A stretch of DNA of 64,000 bases, from NCBI GenBank assembly GCA_028456385.1, contig JALNQF010000020.1, positions 248,001 to 312,000 of the forward strand, given 5' to 3'. The position numbers and the translations under genes are program-made. This stretch comes from Ophiosphaerella korrae (Eukaryota > Ascomycota > Dothideomycetes > Pleosporales > Phaeosphaeriaceae). Under the pieces are notes generated by a model. That model did not search any database. It was not told the origin of the DNA and worked only from the letters and a program-made list of their open reading frames with translations. Every line of letters begins with the position of its first letter. Position 1 is the stretch's first letter. This document shows, in pieces, positions 1-8,804 of the stretch.

Positions 1-456
1 GATGCCCTGGACAGAGCGTGTTGATAGATTCGTAAACTTTTCGTCTGGTCCTAGGATCGTAATGTTTCCATGCCCGGAAGAAGGGTAGGCATAATAGAGT
101 TTGTGCTCGTGACCGATGATGGTGAGGGCTGTGAAGGAAGGACGTTCGGTTTTGGTGCTGGTGGGCTGAGTTTCATTCGGTTTATGACCAGTCTCTGGGC
201 TAGGACTAGAATCGGATTTGCTTTGTGACGCTGGCGTGCTAGCGAAAGCTCTTTTTGCTAGCTCCATCTTCTTCCGCAGACTCGCCGCCACCCATATACC
301 CATTTGCAACTCTGCTTCCTTTAAGTCGCTGTTCTCTGGTTTGACCTCAATTCCTGAAAAGTGGTGTTTATCTCTTCGTTCTTGCATTCCCTGTTCGTTC
401 TCCGACTGCTGGCCTGTAATTAGATGATCGTGCCTCGGGGCTAGATTAATTAGATC
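1..456 (-). pseudogene. PD-(D/E)XK nuclease-like protein, C-terminal part (runs off the left edge)
   Basis: On the minus strand the frame is open from 456 to the window edge. It encodes a stretch with the core I-E-V-K (near 350), followed by KPEN, then a helix containing ELQMGIW and AASLRKK. This E-x-K followed by a helix matches the C-terminal half of a fungal PD-(D/E)XK-like nuclease family (I believe Pfam PDDEXK_12). A Ser/Pro/Thr-rich linker follows, then LYYAYPSSGHGN-type sequence near the edge. The frame is closed upstream by TAA at 457-459. An N-terminal-like fragment lies at 591-760 and another open stretch in a different frame at about 457-570. Either several introns or decay could explain this; no convincing intron joins the pieces, so I favour decay. 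The family is common in fungal accessory regions and its biochemical role is unknown. Confidence in the family is moderate. Confidence 0.5.
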
Positions 457-590
457 TTAACACAGACTTCTCATCGTTTGCTGAACAATCTGCGATGACA
501 CTTGTGCTGTGGAAAGCGATACACTCATTGTTGAGTACCCAAAATAGGGTGTGCATTCGGCCTTGCGACGGCATACTTGTTGGGGGTTAA

Positions 591-770
591 TTACATTATC
601 TTATGTAATTTACGGAATAAGGACTGCATAGCTAGGTCTGGGCAAGTGGCGCCAAATACAGCTTCAGCATTCTTGCACAGTGACTTAGTCAAATGCGCAG
701 AAATGTGCCAGTCTGAGCCATGTATGACGGACGGTGGATACGCTAACGGGATGTCCCGCGCCGCCCCACA
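591..770 (-). pseudogene. N-terminal fragment of the PD-(D/E)XK-like gene
   Basis: The minus-strand frame includes GSDWHISAHLTKSLCKNAEA and ends at a TAA at 591-593. The tryptophan/histidine start followed by an amphipathic helix resembles the region before the catalytic core in the same nuclease family. It lies just upstream of the C-terminal part, in the same orientation but another frame. It may be a separate exon of a still-functional gene or a remnant. Confidence 0.3.
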
Positions 771-1070
771 AGAGCCAGCCGTCCCCTATAGGCCAGCCGT
801 TTCCCCTCGACCGCTATCTGTACTTGCTTTGGTCGGCCGTCTAGATACTAGTTCTACTAATTGAATGCTGTGCTTCTAAGTTTGTAGATGCGCTTGACTC
901 GTGTTTTGCGACCGCGATGCCTTCAGTTTCCCCCTAGCACTCGGCTGTCGTCTACGCGACTCTGATCCCCATTTGCCCAAGGATCTGCGTCTGCTCTACG
1001 AACTCGACGGCTTTGGTGGCTAGCTGTAGCTTGCTTAGGATGGCCCGGAGGTTGTTTCGTCCAGAGAGGT
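759..1070 (-). repeat. Dispersed repeat, copy A
   Basis: About 310 bp align with 8112-8429 in the same orientation at roughly three-quarters identity, and many of the differences are transitions. On the minus strand both copies keep a reading frame with the core KLQLATKA, then QTQILGQ, and end at a stop in the same place (GIRVA in A, GIRDA in B). A minus-strand extension of copy A at about 1071-1125 reads CLRCRTYKDLGNRVFGNL, with a C-x-x-C motif, in the same frame. The conserved frame suggests these are the 3' ends of a multicopy protein gene, possibly element-derived. I do not recognise the protein. Confidence 0.6.
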
Positions 1071-1638
1071 TGCCGAATACCCGGTTACCGAGGTCCTTGT
1101 AAGTCCTGCAGCGGAGGCACCTCCCTCCATCATGTCGGCATCTTGGCGGCTAGCTTATTGCTAGTTATACTATGTATTCGGGGAGTTTGGACGATGGCTT
1201 GGGTAATAGCCTCACTAGTGTTCAAGGGCTACATTCCAGCCTCTACAGCCTCCGTCACGTCGGGGCTGGAACATTAGATCTCCAAGTAGATTTTTGTCGC
1301 TATAATTGGTTCTTGGGCCGTATAGATCCCTCTGCTAGAAGATCTTATAATAATAGCTGTTGTGTGGAGCTCTAGTGTGCACGTGGCGGAACCGTGCACG
1401 CAGTCCGCCAAGACGGTAATGTAAATAAGCAACGGCTAGGGTGATCCAGTACTAAATACATCGTAGCTAAGCCAAAAGCAACTACAATATGGCAAGGTGC
1501 CGAGATTGAAATAAATAGTAGCGGTGTGATTATGTAGTAGCAAAAACCAGGTAACCCTTGCAAACCGTTACAATATCTGCCCCCCTCCCACATCACATCC
1601 CCACTCACTATCAACACCCCCCTCAGAGTCTCAACTAA
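1071..1638. other. Intergenic, no confident gene
   Basis: Apart from the C-x-x-C-containing frame that continues copy A of the repeat to about 1125, only short open frames without family features are visible here. Confidence 0.4.
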
Positions 1639-2320
1639 CTAACAAGGAAACGCATGCGCACACTCATTGCCAAATCCACTACCATCGAGCGAGCAAGCGA
1701 AGTGGCCCGTGTAAGAATAAGCAGCATACTTCATACCAATCTTGTTGTAGTCGCCGTCGGGGTTCAGGAGTGAGATGACGACGGTGTAGGGAAGCTGGGA
1801 GGCGATAGATTGGCCTGTGTCCGAGGTAGCGTGGCGTCAGCAAGAAAGGAATCGAAGAAAGGAATTTAGTATGCTAGGGTGGATGGAATAGGGTTGCGGG
1901 TCGCGAGATGGAAGGGGGGGGAGGGAGGGAGGGAGGGAGGGAAGCTTAGAAAATCCGATATTACGCACCTTGGACCGGATCATCCACACCGCCAATCTTC
2001 TCGCACTTGTAATTGTATATGGTGGCCGTTTTCCAATCGATGATTGGCGTACCCACTGCGCGTGTTTGTCAGTTGTGTCATCTGATACAGTTGTCTGAGA
2101 AGAACTTAGGGATGGGCAGGGGGATGGAGTGGATGGAGCAAAGCATACAGGGCACGAGACGCTTGCGCCCTTTGAGCACGAAATTGCAGCTCCCGGCTCC
2201 TTGGGGGGTGCAACCATTGCGAGGTAAGAGAGTATCGACATCGGCGGTTGGCATGGCCAGCGTTTGGCTAGATAAGAGAGCCATGGAGGCAAGGGCGATG
2301 AGTTTGAAGGAGAACTGCAT
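1639..2320 (-). CDS. Small secreted cysteine-containing protein (effector candidate)
   Basis: Three exons are predicted on the minus strand: 2320-2149, 2055-1969 and 1814-1639. Introns at 2148-2056 and 1968-1815 start GTATGC and GTGCGT and end CAG. The spliced frame is 435 nt, or 144 residues. Residues 1-22 are a clear signal peptide (MQFSFKLIALASMALLSSQTLA, cut into pieces here: a basic start, a hydrophobic core, then A-x-A-like end). The mature protein has six cysteines: two early (NGC, GSC), one central (YKC) and three in the last 25 residues, the last being the C-terminal residue. No family was recognised. Small size, secretion signal and even cysteine number fit an apoplastic effector or other secreted cysteine-stabilised protein. 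It sits among decayed immune-type genes. Intron 2 contains a (CCCT)n tract. Function is unproven. Confidence 0.75.
1911..1942. repeat. (GGGA)n simple repeat inside an intron
   Basis: A run of G followed by at least six GGGA units lies on the plus strand. It falls inside intron 2 of the small secreted protein gene, so the transcript carries a pyrimidine-rich CCCT tract. The plus strand could form a G-quadruplex. Confidence 0.85.
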
Positions 2321-4393
2321 GGTGTTGCCGAAAGGTGATGGCTTTGGATATATTGGAAAGGTTGATGAGATGAGGTTTTTTTAGTGAGGAGAGATGATAG
2401 AAGGAGGATTTACAGCGTATTTATACTCGTAAGTGTGTTGGGTTGCAGTGAATGCATGGGCTTCCCTGTGGTGGGTCATGCTCCCAAAGATTACTAGTAA
2501 GTCACAGCCTCGCGCTTATGGTGGAACAACATCCGATTGAAAACCTCCAGGAACGAAATGCTGACAGTTTTAGTATTTGGAAATAATTGATTGACGTACG
2601 CCTTGCCTAATGACCCGTAGAAATGCACCCAGGGTGTAACAGCAACATCCGAAAGAATGAGCACGGAGGATTTAAAGAAATAAAATATTCTCTGTCGCAG
2701 ATGTCGATTTATCATAATGTAGAGATAGGAGGGTGCTGGTATACACCTAGGGGACAATTTCTGTGGATGTGCTGAGCTAGCGCAGCTTGACGAGCTCAAA
2801 CGGTGCACCCTAGGTCTACTCGGCCTCATGGTTAATGCTCCGTCAGCGTTCCTACGAAAAAGGCTGTGTTCCAATTTTTTTTGTCATCAAAAAGAACCGA
2901 GTCAGCCCTCTAGCTATCCTATTTAGGCATTCATGTACATATACTTCTAGAAGAAGACTAGTCTCTCGTACACGACAAGTGTGAGCAATAAGCATGTAAG
3001 CACTCTAATAAACAAATACCATTATACTGTAATCTTTCATTCTCTCGTGAGACAACCACATAGCGTAGCCGTGAGTGTTTGAATTTTCAGGTAGTCATTT
3101 GAAAGGGCGCATGGCCAATTTGGGCATTCAAAACTAGCGCACTTTGCAACCGTGCGCAGCTTCCAAGACACTATTTTTATGTATCAATGGTGCACTTTAT
3201 CTATAGCGGGCAAGGTACACGGTAGATCACAGTATCTTCTTCGCCGCTAGGAAACTTGCCTGTCGTATCTGCCTCCGATTCTCTAAAGTAACTGACGTCG
3301 AATGAACAAAGATTCGCTGTCGGCCACCGCAGTCCTCATCTTCCGCCGTCATTAAACCCGCTCCTACTTCCAAGCACAACCAACACGCAAGTGACGATAC
3401 GCCATACGGTGGTTCGTCGCGAGGAAATTCTCAGTCTAGTTTCACGCATGTACACGAGATTGCAAGTCCGTTGTGCGAAGAAGATCGGGTTGCTTTAGGC
3501 CTCTAGGGAGTCACCAGCCCTTCTATCGCTATTGAGAGCGGCTTTGGATGGGGGATTAGGCAAGTAGGAACATGAGCGGGCATCTCGAAGGAGACGAGTT
3601 CGGAATTTCCCCCAGAAACGACTATTTGTCATCGTGTGTGGTAACAGCCTAGCATTGTGATGGTAATCGCCACTCCTTAATGTTGATGTTGTCTTCTTCG
3701 AGACTGAACATGTTCTCAGGATGCCGGAGTGATATTATAACGCCGGCTTCGTTTGGACAGATACTTATACAGCCTTTGATGGTGTAGGAAAAAGTGGGTG
3801 TTCTTTCGGGTGCCTCTAATGTCACTTGCATTACTCTTTGCTGAATTGTGTCCTGCTGTACCGAGATTAACGTGTCTGTGCGCGTCATGCACGTTGCATG
3901 CCAAAGTCGCGATCTCAAAAATGAGGCTACAGAGCCATATATAATACCTATTGTTGTGGGCTACAGTTCCTGTAAGTGGATTATCTTATCCAAAAGAAGA
4001 GATCCCGAGGAGACCAGTATCCGGAGGATCCGGAGGATCCCAATCTCCGATTTCAGAGTATATAGACCGAGTTTTGTATCCGATTACACTTAGACAGGAG
4101 TCTGATCAACTCACTCAATACAATTAATTGTTCTGTAGTCTTCAGTCCACAACAAGGGCTTATTATGAAATTTTAGAATTTATTATTGAGCCATTGTTAA
4201 GATATTAAGCTATAGTTTTTGCAATTTTTGGTGGTTTTTGGGTTGGCGTGATGGTGGTTACCCAAACCCTACCCATTTGCCAGCCTACTTATAAGAGTAT
4301 GGCCAGAGTCAGGACAGAAAAAAACGGTTTAGCTGACTCGAGTCCGAAATAGCTGTAGGGCCAACATCGAGAGCAGCTGATTCTGCTCTCCGC
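2321..4393. other. Intergenic, about 2.1 kb, no recognised gene
   Basis: Two open frames stand out on the minus strand: 2494-2874 (126 residues) and 3649-3918 (89 residues). Neither has a domain, signal peptide or splice-supported extension that I can see. A short tandem GGATCC-type repeat lies near 4021-4040. The sequence becomes AT-rich toward 4130-4330. Confidence 0.4.
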
Positions 4394-6392
4394 TTATTTA
4401 CACGAACGACCTCGGCCCTTTATAGCCTCTCCATTCATGATACCGTGGACATATATTTCCCCGACTACCTGGTAATACTCTCCATGAGGACAAAGGACCA
4501 CTGGGAATCTGCAGCCACGGAGGATGAAGACGCAGTCTTCATCACGCACATTTCTTGTCGCCAAACCAAGAAACCCCCTCTTAGTGCCGACCAGTCGTCG
4601 GTGAGTGAGGTCTGGAGATACGGAGTTGAGCAACTGACTTATCTTCCCAGAGTCATTGCAATCGACTGCGCTAGTGAGGAAAAAGTCCTTGAAATTATAA
4701 CTGTTGAAATTGAATCATACATGTCGTAGCAGGAACTGTTGGAAACTGCAGAAAAAGAAACGATCCTTATAGCGGCAGTCTCCCCACCCATGCTTGTTCC
4801 AGATATCCCAGGTTTCTGGGTTAGGAGCTTCATCATCACACCGGTATAGCGAACATAGATCTTTGCCTATCTAACGCTTTCGAGTAATTTTCTTCGGTTT
4901 TTAGATCGGCCATAACCATAGTATTCTGCAAGCGCTCTCTCAAGAAATCCATGTTCGCATATTCATCCTCATGGACTGGGCTCGAAGGTTTGCGCGAAGG
5001 TTCGATGTATGATGCTAAACAAGAACTGTTATCCATTACTAGTGAGTCGCATTCATTTGTACGGATCGTGTCAAAGGGCAGACCTTTGCATGACAGATAT
5101 TTGCCTCCGCTGGAGAAATGTACCTCAATGGGAGAGTTTCCACACGCATTGAAGGACATCGCACGTGAGAAACTAAGGAGAATTATTTCACAGGCTTCCC
5201 CCCAGTCAGGTATCCACACCGGGCATGAAGAATTTGTACGTTTTAAACTTCCTAGATAGATAATGTCTAGGCAGTTAGTGGCTTCGATGAAGGCCTTTGC
5301 AAAGCCGAGGTAGGCATCAGATAGAGTCTTTTCGTAGGTAGGATCTATCCTTGACGATATTCCGTAGCACAAGAAGCCTCTGAGTCCGTAGATCCTGTCT
5401 CTCTCGTCCGTCACTTGGGAGGTCACTCCGAGGTCAAATACCTTATAGACGTTCCTGAATAGATTCGATCCTTTCAGGTCATTCAGTCGTCAAATTCTCC
5501 TAAGTACCGTTCCGAACATAGCACTGTTCCCTGTCCTTTGCCTGGCTGGGAACATTATAAGGAAATAGTTGAGGTGTTTCCACAGGACCTCTACGCCATA
5601 TCTTATGACAGCCCGCTGAATCTTGCGTGTTCCGCAGATAAGAAGAGCACTTGTGGGCCCAGAAACAAGCTCCTGTAGAATCCATAGGCGACGGAAATAT
5701 GGACGAAAGAAGAAATGCTTAATGTTCTCCCAGAGAATCCTATCCAAATGACGAACAAACATTTCTGCGACAAGTAAAGAGGTCATTTTATTATTCCCCT
5801 TCTTGTATATGTTGCAAAAGAGAGAGATGACCAAGTCGCTGCCATGTGCCTGAGGCCCAGTCCATATTACAACTCGCCGTGCCAGTTCGTATATATGCTG
5901 CATGAGCTTGATCTGGTGCCGACGATCTTCAAGATCGTCCATATTGATGCAAAGCATATCTACCCACAGCCCCAAACCTTCCAGGATATCAGGATCCTTT
6001 TGAAGAGTATGGAGCGCCAGTGATAGGTTTTCTAGGACTCCTACTGTCTCCCCATCGATAAGTACCTCTCGACATGGATGCGAGTCTCCCTAGGCATAAG
6101 ACAGTGCCATGCAACCCACGACTTTAGCTTAGTCCTCTAACTCTAGTGTAGGGTGCTTGTGCAACGAGCTCGTCAGGGAAATGTATTTCATCGAACATCG
6201 CACGGGTAGACGGTTTGGAGGAAGCATAGTCAAGAATCGTATCCCATTTTTTGCCTGATCAAGTGGTCTATATTTCATGAAAGGAGGGCTCATCCTCGGA
6301 GCATGTTCTGCGGTAGACCGTTTTGAACGATAACCTGCGGCAGAATTGGAGTTTGTAGACTTATAATTGAGATTGACGAATAGAAAAACCAC
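4394..6392 (-). pseudogene. HET-domain (heterokaryon incompatibility) protein, disrupted
   Basis: One long minus-strand frame starts near 6392 or at a later Met (MSPPF). It contains the usual N-terminal KYRPLD and IRFLTMLPP, then ALSYA(stop)GD, then LWVDMLCIN, then RRLWILQELV. It continues through DRIYGLRGFL to a C-terminal block with GFLGLA, FILRGCRFPVVL and GEIYVHGIM. This order is that of HET proteins, which trigger cell death after fusion of incompatible strains. Four stops break the frame: TAA 6129-6131, TAG 6090-6092 (replacing the W of the YAWGD motif), TGA 5490-5492 and TGA 4715-4717. A frameshift lies near 4836-4870. Each stop is one C-to-T or G-to-A change from a sensible codon (CAA, TGG, CGA, CGA), typical of RIP. 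No intron explains them. Family assignment is firm; loss of function is very likely. Confidence 0.85.
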
Positions 6393-6745
6393 CTGTTAAA
6401 TAGTCCGAGGCGTAGCTCAGCCAGTGCCTGCTGGCAACGTGTCGGGCGCTACGTGATTTTGGGGGCAGGTGGGCCTGCACAGCCTCAAGGGGCCTATGCT
6501 TACATAAGCATAAGGCACCAACTTGCCAAAGCATTCGAAATATCCTCACATCTCAAAAGAATACCTTATCTTGCTCCAAGGTCTCCTGCACCCTCAATAT
6601 ACAATCTGTAACATCCCTCACCTCTCTTCCCTCCAGGGCAAATTGCCAGTTGCCGTACTGCCACCGCTCCCATAAGAATACCACCTAGGCATCAACTGCA
6701 TCCAAGCTCACATACTGCTACCCGCCGGCCCTCATCATCCCTAGC
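6393..6745. other. Intergenic
   Basis: This stretch separates the HET pseudogene (minus) from the TPR pseudogene (plus). Only a 62-residue minus-strand frame with no features is present. Confidence 0.4.
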
Positions 6746-6784
6746 ATGAAAGATAGCCTCCGCGAGCACCTTTCGTAGACTTTA

Positions 6785-7030
6785 GAGAATCAGAGGGAGC
6801 AGCTAGGGAATCAGATGGAGCAGCTTGAGGATCAGGAGAAGCAGTTTGAGTATCAGGACAAGCAGCTGAGTGATCAGAAAAAGCAGCTGAATGATCAGAA
6901 GAAGCAGCTTGAGGATCAGCACTAGCAGCTGAGTGATCAGAACAAGCAGTTCGAGGATCAGAACAAGCAGCTAAGTGATCAGGACAAGCGGCTGGGGGAT
7001 AGGAACAGGCAGCTAGAAGAGAATCTTATT
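6785..7030 (+). repeat. 21-bp tandem repeat coding for heptads
   Basis: About eleven units of a 21-bp repeat, with consensus close to CAGCTGAGTGATCAGAACAAG cut at one unit, encode Q-L-x-D-Q-x-K heptads. Copies differ by a few substitutions. The unit is a multiple of three, so copy-number change would leave the frame intact. Confidence 0.85.
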
Positions 7031-7113
7031 AACAGTTTGAGCGCTCTAAATGCAGATTGGGGGAAATTAACCGAGACTAGAAGATATCCCAGTGTGCGTT
7101 ACAAGAGAAGGAG

Positions 7114-7670
7114 GAGATACTCGGTCTAGACCACGCATTAACCCTTAACACTGTTAACAACTTAGGTCTTCTATTCGTATGCCAGGGGAAGCTAGCTGAG
7201 GCGGAAGAGATGTACCAGCGCGCACTGCGAAGAAGAGAAGAGGCACTTGATCCAAAGCACCTATCTACGCTCTCCACAGTTAATAACATGGGCAACCTCT
7301 ACGCTGCTTGGGGAAAGCTAGCCGATGCGGAGAAGATGTACCAGCGTGCACTACAAGGAAAGGAGGAGATACTTGGTTTAGACCACATATCAACACTTGA
7401 CACCGCTGATAATACGGGCAACCTCTATGCGGATTGGGGGAAGCTAGCTAAGGCAGATGAGATGTACCAGCGTGCGCTACAAGGAAAGGAGAAGATACTC
7501 AGCCAGAACCACATATCGACACGTGACACTGTCAACAATATGGGTAACCTCTATGCGGATTGGGGGAAGCTAGCTAAGGCAGAGGAGATGTACCAGCGTG
7601 CACTACGAGGAAAAGAGAGGATACTTGATCCAGACCATTTGTTGATACTTAACATCGTCAACAACTTAGG
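7114..7670 (+). repeat. 126-bp tandem TPR repeats (diverged)
   Basis: Four to five 42-codon units follow each other. They are recognisable by a repeated LYADWGKLAKAEEMYQRAL-type block and a repeated LDH.STL block. They have the same unit length as the array in the neighbouring NLR gene but clearly different sequence. Confidence 0.8.
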
Positions 7671-7809
7671 TCTTCTATACTCCGGGATGGAATGGAATTG
7701 GATACGAAACATGGGGGGCGAGACAAGAACGTTGTCGTCAGGAAGAAGCCTAACTAGTATAAGATCGAGGGCAGGGATAGATCAGTTGTTAAGGAGTACC
7801 ACATGTTAG

Positions 7810-8111
7810 TTGTTAGGCTGACTAAAGTAGATAGCGAGCATAGGAGGGTTGGAGTTGGGCCGATTTGGAGCGTGAAACGGCTTTGCCTAGTGAGTGCTTG
7901 GCTGGAGCCGGGCCGACTAAAGAGATGGGCTAACCTAACAAAATGTTTTACAGAACATTCCGTAGGTGTTTTCAGAGAGTTGAGTTGGCTAACCAGAAGC
8001 ATGGCTAAGGTTGATTGATTATGTCCTACTCGGTTTCAGCCGCGTTTCCTCTGCAGCTATGCCCAGTTAGCTGGCTTAGCTGACAGCTGATGTGGCACAA
8101 ACTTTAATCCG
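7810..8111 (+). other. Intergenic before repeat copy B
   Basis: Only short open frames without features are seen between the TPR pseudogene and the repeat. Confidence 0.4.
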
Positions 8112-8429
8112 TGCCGCCCCACGTTACTCCCAACGAAGTCAGCCGTCCCTAGGGCCTGCCATTTCCCTTCAACCCTATCTACATATGCTTGCCAGGCTCA
8201 TCTAGACAGTGGTTCTACTGACTGAAAACTGTGCTTCTAGGCTTTTAGAGGCGCCGGCCTCGTGTTTTGTAACTCCAACACCTACAGTCTCCCCAGCGCT
8301 CAGCTGTTGTTTACGCGTCTCTAATCCCCACTTGCCCAAGAATCTGCGTCTGCTTTATAAACTGGATAGCTTTAGTGGCTAGCTGTAGCTTGCTTGTAAT
8401 GGCCCGAAGGTTGTGTTGTCTAGAGAGGT
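8112..8429 (-). repeat. Dispersed repeat, copy B
   Basis: This is the second copy of the roughly 315-bp repeat at 759-1070, same orientation. The minus-strand frame is preserved (NLRAITSKLQLATKA, then QTQILGQ) and ends at a TAA where copy A has TAG. Several differences from copy A are G-to-A on the coding strand, for example GTC-GAG-TTC-GTA-GAG against ATC-CAG-TTT-ATA-AAG. Homology stops at 8429; the region 8430-8804 is unrelated to the flank of copy A. Confidence 0.6.
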
Positions 8430-8804
8430 GTCAGATGTGACGCTGCCAGAGCTGGCTCGTGAGATTCAGATGGCGATCGATCGAGTATCGCACGTGCGCG
8501 CCAGCCTCGACATAGCGATCCCACACATGCAGTCCCACGAACCGCGGCCCAATTTGTAACATAGGCCTTGTGTTTAACTTTGCTCACTGAGCACCATCTA
8601 TCATGTGATATAAGCAGACTTGGCTTAGTCTTGCTGCTGCCTGCCCCACTAAACTCGCCCAACTCAGCCTGGCCCGATGAGTGCTTGATTACTGGCAACT
8701 TGATCCTTTTGTATTTCATTCTGTTACTTGGAAGCTCTTCCAGAGGTTGTACAAATTTTCTTTATGACTTACCTCGCCTAAACTTCGCAAACCGGTATAT
8801 CCTT
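8430..8804 (+). other. Upstream region of the NLR gene
   Basis: It holds the presumed promoter and 5' leader of the HET-NB-ARC-TPR gene. The reading frame is open upstream of the ATG but starts at a non-ATG codon and shows no domain. Confidence 0.35.

Larger units (their letters stand above)
6746..7809 (+). pseudogene. Coiled-coil plus kinesin-light-chain-type TPR protein, disrupted
   Basis: From an ATG at 6746 the frame encodes a run of heptads of the type QLSDQNK, predicted to be a coiled coil, about residues 14-95. It is broken by TAG at 6776-6778 and 6923-6925, both one C-to-T change from CAG, and CAG fits the repeat at the second site. After a one-base frameshift near 7079-7095 the frame continues into four TPR units of 42 residues. 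Each carries GKLAEAEEMYQRAL-type sequence with LDH/TL.T.NN.GNLY between helices, as in kinesin light chains and the sensor part of fungal NLRs. It ends at 7809. It may be the sensor end of an NLR whose nucleotide-binding part is lost, or a stand-alone TPR gene. The HET-NB-ARC-TPR gene lies 1 kb downstream in the same direction. Confidence 0.7.
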
